Origin: an uncultured Bacilli bacterium
GTDB taxonomy: Bacteria; Bacillota_I; Bacilli_A; RF39; UBA660
Length of the DNA: 15,377 bases
Reading direction: 5' to 3'
Assembly (NCBI GenBank): GCA_934101745.1
Contig: CAKOSD010000008.1
Span: 1-15,377, forward strand
Shown here: positions 5,371 to 14,489 of the stretch, piece after piece
How the letters are laid out: each line of letters starts with the position of its first letter
Position numbering within the stretch: the first letter of the stretch is position 1
Notes under the pieces: model-generated
What the model saw: only the letters and a program-made list of their open reading frames with translations
Database searches by the model: none
What the model was told of the DNA's origin: nothing
Program-made: the position numbers and the translations under genes

Positions 5371-8300
5371 ATGCAAGTGGCATTTAAGACAAAAAAATTC
5401 GGAGATCATGCTGAAAGACGCACCTTCAGCAAAATTAAAAACAACTTAGAATTGACAGATCTACTAGAAATTCAAAAGAAATCTTATCAATGGTTCTTGG
5501 ACGAAGGTATTAAAGAATCGATTGATGATTTGTTTCCAGTAGAAAGCTTCACTGGCAATATTACGGTAGAACTTGGTGATTATTATTTTGATAAGCCAAG
5601 ATATTCAATTAAAGAAGCAAAAGAACGTATGGTAAACTATGCAGCACCATTAAAGGTATTAGCAAGAGTATTCATTCATGAAACAGGAGAAGTTAAGGAA
5701 CAAGAAATATTCCTTGGTGATATTCCTATGATGACTGATGCCGGAACTTTTATTATCAATGGTGCCGAAAGAGTTATCGTATCGCAATTAGTACGTAGTC
5801 CATCTATTTACTTTAAAAAAGAAGTAGATAAAAATGGTCGTCGTGTTATTACATCAGAATTAATTCCAAATCATGGAACTTGGTTAGAGTATGAACTTGA
5901 TGCAAGAGACATTTTATATGTTCGTATCGACCGTACAAGAAAAGTGCCTATTACGACATTTTTAAGAGCATTAGGTCTTTCTAGTGATGAAGAAATCTTA
6001 AGCCTTTTCGGGGAAAATCCTTACATTAAGAATTCCATCGAAAAAGATAGTACGAAAAATACTGATGAAGCCTTAATTGAAATTTATGAAAAATTAAGAC
6101 CAGGGGAACCAGCAACTCTTGATAGTGCTAAAAACCAATTAATTACGAGATTCTTTGATAAATTTAGATATGACTTAGCAAAAGTAGGCCGTTATAAATT
6201 AAATCGTAAATTAAATGTTTTAGATCGTTTAATCGGTTGTACATTAGCCGAAGATATTAAAGATGAAAATGGTAATGTAGTTGCTAGTACTGGTACTTTA
6301 GTAACTAAAGAAGTGCTTGAAAGTGTTCGTCCAATATTTAATAATGGTTACAATATTAAAGAAGTAATGATTAATGAAGAATTAGATGAATATAATAAAG
6401 TTCAAACTGTTAAAGTTTATAATAAGAAAGATGAAACTAAAGTTATTGAAATTATTGGTAATGATCCAACTATTGATAGCCGTCGTTTAACTATTTCAGA
6501 TGTTTACGCATCAGTATCTTATTACTTAGACTTACAAGAAGGTATTGGTCGTGACGATGAAATCGATAACTTATCAAATCGTCGTGTAAGACAAGTAGGT
6601 GAGTTGGTTCAAAAACAATTTAATGTTGGTATGGCTCGTATGGAACGTGTTATTCGTGAACGTATGACTACCCAAGAAATTGAATCTATTACACCAAAAA
6701 CATTAATTAATATTAGACCTGTTACAGCAGCTTTAAAAGAATTCTTTGGTTCTTCTCAGTTGTCAAAATTCATGGAACAAATTAACCCAATCGCTGAACT
6801 TACTGATAAGAGACGTTTGTCATCTTTAGGGCCAGGTGGACTTGCCAGAGACCGTGCTGGTATGGATGTTCGTGATGTTAACTCGAGTCACTATGGTAGA
6901 ATTTGTCCTATCGAATCTCCAGAAGGTCAAAATATCGGTTTAATTACATCTTTAGCAAGTTATGCGAAGATTAATGAATATGGATTTTTAATGACTCCAT
7001 ATCGTAAAGTTGTTAATTGTCATGCAACTGATGAAATTTGTTATTTAACTGCTGATGAAGAAGCAGATTATAATATTGCATCTGCTGCTATTAACATGAG
7101 TGATGATGATGAAATCTTAGATGAAAAAGTAATCGCTCGTTTAGACGGTGAAGCCGTTATGGTTAAACGCGAAGACGTTGACTTTATCGATGTTGCTCCA
7201 AGTCAAATTGTATCTATTACAACTAGTTGCATCCCATTCTTAGAACATGATGATGCCCACAGAGCTTTGATGGGTGCCAACATGCAACGCCAAGCAGTTC
7301 CTTTATTAACTTGCGAATCTCCTATCGTTGGTACTGGTGTTGAATACATTGCCGCTAGAGATTCTGGTTCTACAATTATTGCGAAGGCTGATGGCGTTGT
7401 TGATTATGCTGATGGTAAGAAGATTATCGTTAAAAACGCTAAAGGCACTGATACTTATCATTTAGCCAATTATGAAAGAAGTAACTCAGCAACAACTATT
7501 AATCACCATCCAATTGTTAAGAAGGGTGATAATGTTCATCGTGGCGAAGTTATCGCTGATGGTCCATCAACTAAAAATGGTGAACTTGCTCTAGGTAAAA
7601 ATATGTTAGTAGCCTTTATGACTTGTAATGGTTATAACTATGAAGATGCCGTTGTATTAAACGAAAGATTAGTTAAAGATGATGTTTATACATCACTTCA
7701 TATTGAACACTATGATATTGAATGCCGTGATACAAAATTAGGACCTGAGGAAATTACAAGAGATATTCCAAATGTTGGTGAAGATGCTCGTAAGAATTTA
7801 GATGCTAATGGTATTGTTCGTATTGGTACCGAAGTTAAAGATGGTGATATCTTAGTAGGTAAAGTTACTCCAAAAGGTGTTCAAGAATTAACTGCTGAAG
7901 AAAAATTGTTACATGCAATTTTTGGCGAGAAAACTCGTGAAGTAAGAGATACTTCCTTAAAAGTTGAACACGGTGCTGGTGGTATTGTTCATGATATCAA
8001 AGTTTATACTAAAGAAAATTCTGATGAACTACCTGCAGGTGTTTCAAAAATAGTTCGTGTTTATATTATTCAAAAACGTAAAATTCAAGTCGGCGATAAA
8101 ATGTCTGGCCGTCACGGTAATAAAGGTGTTATTTCTTTAATTTTACCAGAAGAAGATATGCCTTACATGCCAGATGGTACGCCAGTAGATATCGTTTTAA
8201 ACCCACAAGGTGTTCCTTCCCGTATGAATATTGGTCAGATTTTAGAATTACACTTAGGTATGGCTGGTAAAAACCTAGGCGTTAAATATGCTACCCCAGT

Positions 8301-9000
8301 ATTCGATGGTGCTAGTCAAGATGAAATCTATGAACAAATGGAAGAGGCTGGACTTGCTCATGATGGTAAGACTGTATTATATGATGGTCGTACCGGCGAT
8401 GCCTTTGAAAATAGGGTATCTGTTGGTGTTATGTACATGGTAAAACTACATCACATGGTTGATGATAAAATTCATGCCAGAAGTACCGGACCTTACTCAA
8501 TGGTTACTCAACAACCATTAGGTGGTAAAGCCCAATTCGGTGGTCAAAGATTCGGAGAAATGGAAGTTTGGGCTCTATATGCTTATGGTGCTGCTAATGT
8601 TCTACAAGAAATGATGACTATTAAAGCCGATGATGTTATGGGGCGTGTTAAAGTTTATGAATCATTAGTTAAAGGAAAACCTATTGATGAGGCTGGTATT
8701 CCAGAATCATTTAGAGTATTAATTAAGGAATTCCAAGCTTTAGGTTTAGATGTAGAAATTTTAGATCAAAATGATAAATTAGTTGATTTAAAAGAAATGG
8801 AATCTGATGATGAACAAGTTGATGCTTTAAAAATTAAAGAATTAACTAATGAAGTTAATGAAAACCCTAGTAACGATGCTAAATCAGAAGAGACTGATGA
8901 TAGTTATTTAGACGATGAAGAAGACGATGATGATTTGGATGATTTAGAGTTTCCAGAAGATGGAAATATTCTAGAAGAAGAGGAGGATGAAATTATATGA
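5371..9000 (+). CDS. rpoB: RNA polymerase beta subunit
   Basis: 1209 residues, a normal length for a low-GC Gram-positive beta subunit without large insertions. With beta' it forms the catalytic cleft of RNA polymerase. The N-terminus [16 protein letters not shown] is the usual beta opening. The rifampicin region (about 461-490) has [16 protein letters not shown] and [33 protein letters not shown] follows at about 508-525. [15 protein letters not shown] and [15 protein letters not shown] carry conserved active-site and beta'-contact residues. The C-terminal clamp segment reads [19 protein letters not shown]. Oddities: at positions equivalent to E. coli 513, 516, 518, 522 and 526 it has K466, E469, I471, A475 and D479, and the last 38 residues hold 23 Asp/Glu and no basic residue. 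The start may be GTG 5377. It overlaps rpoC by 4 nt, and arginine codon CGT is common, as expected for high expression. Confidence 0.99.
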   Translation: MQVAFKTKKFGDHAERRTFSKIKNNLELTDLLEIQKKSYQWFLDEGIKESIDDLFPVESFTGNITVELGDYYFDKPRYSIKEAKERMVNYAAPLKVLARVFIHETGEVKEQEIFLGDIPMMTDAGTFIINGAERVIVSQLVRSPSIYFKKEVDKNGRRVITSELIPNHGTWLEYELDARDILYVRIDRTRKVPITTFLRALGLSSDEEILSLFGENPYIKNSIEKDSTKNTDEALIEIYEKLRPGEPATLDSAKNQLITRFFDKFRYDLAKVGRYKLNRKLNVLDRLIGCTLAEDIKDENGNVVASTGTLVTKEVLESVRPIFNNGYNIKEVMINEELDEYNKVQTVKVYNKKDETKVIEIIGNDPTIDSRRLTISDVYASVSYYLDLQEGIGRDDEIDNLSNRRVRQVGELVQKQFNVGMARMERVIRERMTTQEIESITPKTLINIRPVTAALKEFFGSSQLSKFMEQINPIAELTDKRRLSSLGPGGLARDRAGMDVRDVNSSHYGRICPIESPEGQNIGLITSLASYAKINEYGFLMTPYRKVVNCHATDEICYLTADEEADYNIASAAINMSDDDEILDEKVIARLDGEAVMVKREDVDFIDVAPSQIVSITTSCIPFLEHDDAHRALMGANMQRQAVPLLTCESPIVGTGVEYIAARDSGSTIIAKADGVVDYADGKKIIVKNAKGTDTYHLANYERSNSATTINHHPIVKKGDNVHRGEVIADGPSTKNGELALGKNMLVAFMTCNGYNYEDAVVLNERLVKDDVYTSLHIEHYDIECRDTKLGPEEITRDIPNVGEDARKNLDANGIVRIGTEVKDGDILVGKVTPKGVQELTAEEKLLHAIFGEKTREVRDTSLKVEHGAGGIVHDIKVYTKENSDELPAGVSKIVRVYIIQKRKIQVGDKMSGRHGNKGVISLILPEEDMPYMPDGTPVDIVLNPQGVPSRMNIGQILELHLGMAGKNLGVKYATPVFDGASQDEIYEQMEEAGLAHDGKTVLYDGRTGDAFENRVSVGVMYMVKLHHMVDDKIHARSTGPYSMVTQQPLGGKAQFGGQRFGEMEVWALYAYGAANVLQEMMTIKADDVMGRVKVYESLVKGKPIDEAGIPESFRVLIKEFQALGLDVEILDQNDKLVDLKEMESDDEQVDALKIKELTNEVNENPSNDAKSEETDDSYLDDEEDDDDLDDLEFPEDGNILEEEEDEII
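8981..8990 (+). promoter_or_regulatory. rpoC Shine-Dalgarno inside the rpoB acidic tail
   Basis: AGGAGGATGA is a near-perfect Shine-Dalgarno, with AGGAGG ending 10 nt before ATG 8997. The same bases encode part of the final Glu/Asp run of RpoB, so the acidic tail doubles as the rpoC translation signal. Confidence 0.75.
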
Positions 9001-12000
9001 TGGATGTAAATAATTTTAGAGGTATTAAGGTATCTATTGCCTCCCCGGAAAAAATCCGTGAGTGGTCTTATGGTGAAGTAAAGAAACCAGAAACTATTAA
9101 CTATCGTACCCAAAAACCAGAAAGAGACGGTTTATTCTGTGAGAAAATCTTTGGACCAACTAAAGATTTTGAGTGTGCTTGTGGTAAATATAAACGTCTA
9201 AGATATAAAAATGTTATATGTGATCGTTGTGGAGTAGAAGTAACATCTAGTAAAGTACGTCGTGAACGTATGGGACACATTGAACTTGCTGCTCCTTGCT
9301 CTCACATTTGGTTCTTTAAGGGCGTTCCTTCTAAGATGGGACTTGTTCTTGATATGTCACCAAGAGACTTAGAAGAAGTATTATATTATGTTTCTTATGT
9401 TGTTTTAGATCCTGGAAATGTTCCTTTAGAGAAAAAACAAACTTTATCTGACAAAGAATATCGTGCTTATTATGAAAAATATGGTAATGCTTTTAAAGTA
9501 GGAATGGGTGCTGAGGCTATCCAAACCTTATTAAAAGAAGTAGATTTAGATAAAGAAATCGAAGATTTAAGAAATGAATTAGATGGCGCTACTGGTCAAA
9601 AGAGAATTCGTTTAGTTAAACGCCTTGACTGTTTAGTAGCCTTCAAAGATTCAGGTAATCGTCCTGAATGGATGATTTTAACCGCTCTTCCTGTTATTCC
9701 TCCTGATTTACGTCCGATGATTCAATTAGATGGTGGTCGTTTTGCTACTAGTGATTTAAATGATTTATATCGTCGTATTATTAACCGTAATAATCGTTTA
9801 AAGAAATTACTAGAATTAGGGGCGCCAACTATCATTGTTCAAAATGAAAAACGTATGTTACAAGAGGCTGTTGACTCCTTATTTGATAATGGTCGTCATG
9901 GTAGAAGTGTAACAGCAGCGGGAAATCGTCCATTAAAATCATTATCTAGTATGTTAAAAGGTAAACAAGGTCGTTTCCGTCAAAACTTATTAGGTAAACG
10001 TGTTGACTATTCTGGTCGTTCTGTTATCGTTGTTGGTCCATCCTTAAAGATGTATCAATGTGGTCTTCCTAAGGATATGGCTTTAGAATTATTTAAACCT
10101 CATGTTATTCATGGACTAGTTGAAAGAGGACTTGCTCATAATATTAAAGGGGCTAAAAAGTTAATTGATAATAAAGATGAATGTGTATGGGATGTTGTTG
10201 AAGATGTAATTACTGAACATCCAGTAATGTTAAACCGTGCCCCAACACTACACCGTTTAGGTATTCAAGCCTTTGAACCAGTTTTAGTTGGTGGTAAGGC
10301 TATGCGTTTGCATCCACTTGTGTGTGCAGCCTTTAATGCCGATTTCGATGGTGACCAAATGGCTGTTCATGTTCCGTTATCAGAAGAGGCTAAAGCCGAA
10401 GCAAGAATTTTAATGTTAGGTGCTAATAACATCTTAAAACCTTCTGATGGTAAACCAATCGTTACTCCTTCACAAGATATGATTTTAGGTAACTATTATC
10501 TATCTATTGAAGAAGCTGGTTTAGAAAATGAAGGTAAAGCCTATAAGAACTGCAATGAAGCCCTAATGGCTTATGAAAGAAAAGATATTTCTCTACATAC
10601 TAGAATTGCTATTCCAGTTGCAAGTTTTACTCATAAGTTATTTACTGATGAACAAAAAGACAAATATTTAGTTACAACTGTAGGTAAAATCAAGTTTAAT
10701 GAAATATTACCTGATTCTTATCCTTATGTTAACGAACCAAGTGATGCTAATATTACTGGCATTACTCCTGATAAATATTTCTTACCAATGGGTACTGATT
10801 TAAAAACTGAAATTGCTAAAATGCCTTTGGCTGAACCATTTGTTAAGAAGACTTTAAGTAAATTAATTGCCCAAGTCTTTAAACGTTATAAAACTACAGA
10901 AACTTCCGTTATGTTAGATAAACTAAAAGATTTAGGGTTCAAATATTCTACTGTTGCAGGTATTTCTATTTCAATGCATGATATTATCGTATCTGATAAT
11001 AAACAACAAATTATAGATGATACGCAAAAGAAAGTTAATAAAATTAACAAAGAGTTTACTAGAGGTTTAATTACTGAGGATGAACGTTATAAAAATGTTT
11101 GTGCTTTATGGGCTAAAGCCACTAGTGATATTTCTAGTGAATTACAAACTATTGCGAAGAAAAATACAATGAATCCAATTTTCATGATGATGAATTCTGG
11201 AGCCCGTGGTTCGGCTAACCAGTTCAATCAACTTGCTGGTATGCGTGGTTTAATTGCTAAGCCTACTGGTGAAACTATTGAAATTCCAATTAAGTCTAAC
11301 TTAATTGAAGGTTGTAATGTAACTGAGTTCTTTATCGGTACCAGAGGTGGTCGTAAAGGTATCGTTGATACAGCCTTAAGAACTGCCGATTCTGGTTACT
11401 TAACTCGTCGTTTAGTTGATGTTGCTCAAGATATTGTTGTTAAAGAAGAAGATTGCGGCACTATTAATGGTGTTGAAGTTACCGACTTTATCGATGAAAG
11501 ATCTAATACAATGATTGAACCTTTAATCGAAAGAATCATTGGTCGTTATACGGCAACTAAAGTCATCAATCCTGAAACTAAAGAAGTTATTGTTGATAAA
11601 AATCAATATATTACTGAGGCTCTTGCTAACAAGATTATCAATGCTGGTATTAAGAGTGTTAAGATTAGAAGTGTTCTAACTTGTAATACTGTTAATGGTG
11701 TATGTCAACATTGTTATGGTCGCAACCTTGCAACTGGTAATATGGTTGAAACTGGTGAGGCTGTTGGTATTATGGCCGCTCAATCAATCGGTGAACCAGG
11801 TACTCAGTTAACAATGCGTACCTTCCACGAAGGTGGTGTTGCCGGTGGCGATATTACACAGGGTCTTCCAAGAGTAGAAGAACTATTTGAGGCTCGAAAT
11901 CCAAAAGGTAAGGCTACTATTGCCGAAATCGGTGGTAAGATTGCTAGTATCGAAGAAAATAACTTTAAATTTAAGATTGTTATTGAAAACGATGTTGAAG

Positions 12001-12749
12001 CAAGAGAACATATTACAAACTACAATACTAAGTTATGTGTTGAATTAGGTCAAACTGTTAAAGCAGGAGATCCATTAACAACTGGTTCTATTGCACCAAA
12101 AGAATTACTTGCCGTAACTGATCCAATTACAGCTCAACAATATATTGTTAAGGAAGTTCAAAAAGTATATAAATCTCAAGGTGTTGATGTTTCAGATAAA
12201 CATATCGAAGTTATCGTTCGTCGTATGATTTCGAAGATGAAAGTATTAGATGGTGGCGATACTAATTTAGTGGCTGGCTTGTCAGTAACACTTAATGAAT
12301 TTGCTGCTGCTAATAAACCAGTATTACTAACTGGAGGAATTCCAGCAACTGGACTTCCAATTATGCTCGGTATTACTAAAGCATCATTAGAAACTGATTC
12401 CTTCTTATCTGCTGCATCTTTCCAAGAAACAACTAGAGTTCTTACTGATGCTGCGATTAGAGGTAAAGTAGATCACTTAAGAGGATTAAAAGAAAATGTT
12501 ATTATTGGTAAATTAATTCCAGCAGGTACTGGTGCTAAACAATATTCTGATGTTAAATTTGAACTTGAAAAAGAATTTATTGAAGATGATGCTAGTGAAG
12601 CATTAGAAGATAAACTTATGAGTGATGATGTAACTGATGAAGTAACTACTAATAACAATAGTGATACAGCCTTAGAGGATACTGATATTTCTGCAAATGA
12701 TGATATAGATTTGAATATTGCTGATGATGAAGAGACTACTGAAGAATAG
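8997..12749 (+). CDS. rpoC: RNA polymerase beta' subunit
   Basis: 1250 residues, the Gram-positive length. The zinc-binding N-terminal cysteines are C60, C62, C75 and C78 ([10 protein letters not shown]...CDRCG). The catalytic magnesium site is NADFDGD at 447-453, with D449, D451 and D453 binding metal. The second zinc site is C820, C896, C903 and C906 ([13 protein letters not shown]). The trigger loop MRTFHEGG has the catalytic His at 944 and runs straight into [20 protein letters not shown], so the large SI3 insertion of proteobacterial beta' is absent. The last 57 residues are Asp/Glu-rich (23 acidic, one Lys) and look disordered. ATG 8997 overlaps the rpoB stop (ATGA). A second ATG follows directly at 9000 but is farther from the Shine-Dalgarno. 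The frame ends inside an intrinsic terminator. Confidence 0.99.
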   Translation: MMDVNNFRGIKVSIASPEKIREWSYGEVKKPETINYRTQKPERDGLFCEKIFGPTKDFECACGKYKRLRYKNVICDRCGVEVTSSKVRRERMGHIELAAPCSHIWFFKGVPSKMGLVLDMSPRDLEEVLYYVSYVVLDPGNVPLEKKQTLSDKEYRAYYEKYGNAFKVGMGAEAIQTLLKEVDLDKEIEDLRNELDGATGQKRIRLVKRLDCLVAFKDSGNRPEWMILTALPVIPPDLRPMIQLDGGRFATSDLNDLYRRIINRNNRLKKLLELGAPTIIVQNEKRMLQEAVDSLFDNGRHGRSVTAAGNRPLKSLSSMLKGKQGRFRQNLLGKRVDYSGRSVIVVGPSLKMYQCGLPKDMALELFKPHVIHGLVERGLAHNIKGAKKLIDNKDECVWDVVEDVITEHPVMLNRAPTLHRLGIQAFEPVLVGGKAMRLHPLVCAAFNADFDGDQMAVHVPLSEEAKAEARILMLGANNILKPSDGKPIVTPSQDMILGNYYLSIEEAGLENEGKAYKNCNEALMAYERKDISLHTRIAIPVASFTHKLFTDEQKDKYLVTTVGKIKFNEILPDSYPYVNEPSDANITGITPDKYFLPMGTDLKTEIAKMPLAEPFVKKTLSKLIAQVFKRYKTTETSVMLDKLKDLGFKYSTVAGISISMHDIIVSDNKQQIIDDTQKKVNKINKEFTRGLITEDERYKNVCALWAKATSDISSELQTIAKKNTMNPIFMMMNSGARGSANQFNQLAGMRGLIAKPTGETIEIPIKSNLIEGCNVTEFFIGTRGGRKGIVDTALRTADSGYLTRRLVDVAQDIVVKEEDCGTINGVEVTDFIDERSNTMIEPLIERIIGRYTATKVINPETKEVIVDKNQYITEALANKIINAGIKSVKIRSVLTCNTVNGVCQHCYGRNLATGNMVETGEAVGIMAAQSIGEPGTQLTMRTFHEGGVAGGDITQGLPRVEELFEARNPKGKATIAEIGGKIASIEENNFKFKIVIENDVEAREHITNYNTKLCVELGQTVKAGDPLTTGSIAPKELLAVTDPITAQQYIVKEVQKVYKSQGVDVSDKHIEVIVRRMISKMKVLDGGDTNLVAGLSVTLNEFAAANKPVLLTGGIPATGLPIMLGITKASLETDSFLSAASFQETTRVLTDAAIRGKVDHLRGLKENVIIGKLIPAGTGAKQYSDVKFELEKEFIEDDASEALEDKLMSDDVTDEVTTNNNSDTALEDTDISANDDIDLNIADDEETTEE

Positions 12750-12763
12750 TAGTTTCTTTTTTT
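12732..12763 (+). terminator. Intrinsic terminator straddling the rpoC stop codon
   Basis: GAGACTACT (12732-12740), a 7-nt loop and AGTAGTTTC (12748-12756) form a 9-bp stem with one G-U pair. Seven T follow at 12757-12763. The stop TAG is 12747-12749, so the left arm and loop are coding. It separates rpoBC from the heat-shock operon. Confidence 0.82.
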
Positions 12764-12785
12764 AGTTCTAAAAATTTTTTAAAAA

Positions 12786-12813
12786 TTAGCACTCATATAT
12801 TGACAAGTGCTAA
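12786..12813. promoter_or_regulatory. CIRCE-like HrcA operator 1, with one extra central base
   Basis: TTAGCACT (12786-12793) and AGTGCTAA (12806-12813) are perfect 8-bp inverted arms identical to CIRCE. The full left half TTAGCACTC is intact. The right half reads AAGTGCTAA instead of GAGTGCTAA. The centre between the 8-bp arms is 12 nt, against 11 in the consensus (C-N9-G). The -35 TTGACA of the operon promoter occupies the last six central bases, so HrcA binding here should block RNA polymerase. Confidence 0.9.
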
Positions 12814-12828
12814 CATATAATATATAAT
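12800..12828 (+). promoter_or_regulatory. Perfect sigma-A promoter of hrcA-grpE-dnaK
   Basis: TTGACA (12800-12805) and TATAAT (12823-12828) are both 6/6 with 17-nt spacing. An overlapping TATAAT at 12816-12821 has only a 10-nt spacer and is not used in this reading. The expected start is near 12835. The -35 is embedded in operator 1, as expected for class I heat-shock genes held off by HrcA. Confidence 0.9.
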
Positions 12829-12831
12829 GAT

Positions 12832-12860
12832 TTTAGCATTTGAAAAGAAAAAGTGCTAAA
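12832..12860. promoter_or_regulatory. CIRCE-like HrcA operator 2 in the 5' leader
   Basis: TTTAGCATT (12832-12840) and AGTGCTAAA (12852-12860) form a 9-position inverted repeat with one G-T mismatch (TTAGCATT instead of TTAGCACT) around an 11-nt centre, the CIRCE spacing. It covers or directly follows the expected transcription start and ends about 20 nt before the hrcA ribosome-binding site. A second HrcA dimer could bind here; in RNA the arms could also form a hairpin. Confidence 0.8.
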
Positions 12861-12881
12861 TGCATTTGCTTATAGCAAGGC

Positions 12882-12889
12882 GAGGTGAT
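12882..12889 (+). promoter_or_regulatory. hrcA ribosome-binding site fixing its start at 12893
   Basis: GAGGTGAT is a strong match to the 16S-complementary sequence and sits 3-5 nt before ATG 12893. An in-frame ATG at 12860 overlaps operator 2 and has no ribosome-binding site, so the 11 codons before 12893 are probably not translated. Confidence 0.85.
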
Positions 12890-12892
12890 TAT

Positions 12893-13903
12893 ATGAGTGA
12901 AAGAGAAAGTTTACTATTAAAAGAAATAGTCGAAAATTATATATCATACGCTAAACCTGTTGGGAGTAAATCCTTATGTAAAAAGTTTAAATGTTCATCA
13001 GCAACCATTAGAAATGAAATGGCTTATCTAGAACAATTAGGCTACATAGAGAAAAATCATATATCAAGTGGTAGAGTACCAAGTGAGGCTGGTTATAAAT
13101 ATTATGTTGAATATTTAATGAAACCCAAAGAACTAAGTGGCGAAGATATGTTAAAATTACAAACTATTTTTCAAAATAAAAATTTAGTCGTTTCTGATGC
13201 TGTAAATAAATGTGTTGATATAATAAGTGAGATAACCAATTATACTTCGGTAATATTAGGTAGTAGTTCTAAAGATAATGTCCTACAGCAAATTAATATT
13301 ATTCCTCTTGCCGATAACAAAATAGTAGCGTTAGTATGTACTGATAAAGGAATTGTCGAAAATAAGCAATTTGCTTTATCACCAGATACCAATATTAATG
13401 AAATTGTTAAGACTGGGGAAATAATTAATAAAATGTTGGTGGGAACCCCAATTGATGAAGTATCACAAAGATTAGAATTTGAAATCAAACCAATTATTGC
13501 TAAGAAGATATTGCAGTATGAACAAGTTTATAATATTTTCTATGATGCTTTTAGTGATTTTGCCAAGAATACGGCTAATATTCATTTTGGCGGAAAAGCC
13601 AATCTTTATAATCAACCTGAATATGAAGATGCTAGTAGCCTAAAGAGAATTGCTAGCAAATTAGAAGACAAAGAATTGGTAGCAAGAAATATGTATTCTG
13701 ATAAATCCGGCATTAATGTATTCATTGGCGATGAAAATGATTTTGACAAAGATGTAACCATTGTTAAGGCTAAATATCATCGGAATGGCGAAGAAGGTAC
13801 GATAGCGGTTTTAGGACCTAAGCGTATGGAATATGATAAAGTTGTCGGATTGCTGCAATATATTAGTGAAAATATAAATGATAATGAGGAAAAAAATGAC
13901 TGA
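12893..13903 (+). CDS. hrcA: Heat-inducible transcription repressor HrcA
   Basis: 336 residues from ATG 12893 (MSERESLLLKEIVENYI), within the normal family length of about 340. The N-terminal winged helix covers residues 1 to about 75: PVGSKSLCKKFKCSSATIRNEM contains the recognition helix, and LGYIEKNHISSGRVPSEAGY is the HrcA signature wing. The GAF-like and dimerisation region follows, with VDIISEITNYTSVILGS near residues 103-120. The C-terminus, GEEGTIAVLGPKRMEYDKVVGLLQYI, is the conserved family ending. HrcA binds CIRCE operators with help from the GroE chaperonin and represses chaperone genes; two CIRCE-like sites lie directly upstream, so it should repress its own operon. The stop TGA overlaps the start of grpE by 8 nt, indicating coupled translation. 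Confidence 0.97.
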   Translation: MSERESLLLKEIVENYISYAKPVGSKSLCKKFKCSSATIRNEMAYLEQLGYIEKNHISSGRVPSEAGYKYYVEYLMKPKELSGEDMLKLQTIFQNKNLVVSDAVNKCVDIISEITNYTSVILGSSSKDNVLQQINIIPLADNKIVALVCTDKGIVENKQFALSPDTNINEIVKTGEIINKMLVGTPIDEVSQRLEFEIKPIIAKKILQYEQVYNIFYDAFSDFAKNTANIHFGGKANLYNQPEYEDASSLKRIASKLEDKELVARNMYSDKSGINVFIGDENDFDKDVTIVKAKYHRNGEEGTIAVLGPKRMEYDKVVGLLQYISENINDNEEKND

Positions 13904-14477
13904 AGAAGAAAAAAATAAAAAGGTAGAACCGGAAGTTACTAAAGAAGAAACTGAAAAAACAGTTGAAGAAACTATGGAACTACCAAAAGATAAAGAAAAA
14001 AAGAAGTCCTTCTTTACTAAAGAAAATAAAAATTCTTTAGAATTGGAGAAGTTAAAAAAAGAAGTTACGGCAAGTAACGAAAAGGTTGTTCGTTTGTCAG
14101 CAGAAATTCAAAATATGCGTAGAAGATACGAAGATGAGTTATCTAAAAAAGCCATGTATGAAGGTTCTGACCTGATTAAATCATTGTTACCAATAATTGA
14201 TAACTTTGAAAGAGCAATAGCTATGGATAATAGCGAAAATGATAAGTATTTAGAAGGATATAAAATGATATATACTAATATGCTTACCATTTTAAAAAAT
14301 ATCGGTGTTACCGAAATAGAATGTTTACATAAACCATTTGATCCTAAGTTTATGGATGCTGTTCTTACTGAAAATATTATTGAAGAAGAACAGGGTGTGG
14401 TCTTAGATGTTTTACAAAAAGGCTATATGTATAAAGATAAATTATTAAGACCAGCGATGGTTAAAGTTAATGAATAG
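13896..14477 (+). CDS. grpE: GrpE nucleotide exchange factor of DnaK
   Basis: 193 residues from ATG 13896, chosen because GAGGA (13886-13890) is 5 nt upstream. In-frame ATGs at 13878 and 13884 lack a ribosome-binding site. A Lys/Glu-rich, probably disordered tail covers about 1-45. A coiled coil follows (LELEKLKKEVTASNEKVVRL...), leading into the conserved EIQNMRRRYEDEL and LLPIIDNFERAI. The C-terminal beta domain carries KPFDPKFMDAV and VLDVLQKGYMYKDKLLRPAMVKV, which contacts DnaK. GrpE releases ADP from DnaK and often acts as a heat sensor through its coiled coil. The gene overlaps hrcA by 8 nt and stops 12 nt before dnaK, consistent with one operon transcript. Confidence 0.97.
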   Translation: MTEEEKNKKVEPEVTKEETEKTVEETMELPKDKEKKKSFFTKENKNSLELEKLKKEVTASNEKVVRLSAEIQNMRRRYEDELSKKAMYEGSDLIKSLLPIIDNFERAIAMDNSENDKYLEGYKMIYTNMLTILKNIGVTEIECLHKPFDPKFMDAVLTENIIEEEQGVVLDVLQKGYMYKDKLLRPAMVKVNE

Positions 14478-14489
14478 GAGAGATTAATT

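Noticed and set aside
8904..9113. Minus-strand reading frame of 69 codons rich in serine
   Set aside because: It is the antisense of the Asp/Glu-rich rpoB tail (GAT/GAA read backwards gives ATC/TTC and TCA-type codons) and the rpoC start; no ribosome-binding site or independent support.
12473..12658. Minus-strand reading frame of 61 codons
   Set aside because: Antisense of the rpoC acidic tail, with serine-rich translation typical of such shadows.
12860..12892. N-terminal extension of HrcA from ATG 12860
   Set aside because: It overlaps the second operator and has no ribosome-binding site, while ATG 12893 has a strong one and gives the family-typical N-terminus.
13240..13488. Minus-strand reading frame of 82 codons inside hrcA
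   Set aside because: Entirely within a well-conserved gene, with no promoter or ribosome-binding site seen.
14108..14290. Minus-strand reading frame of 60 codons inside grpE
   Set aside because: Lies within a conserved region of grpE and looks like a chance open frame.
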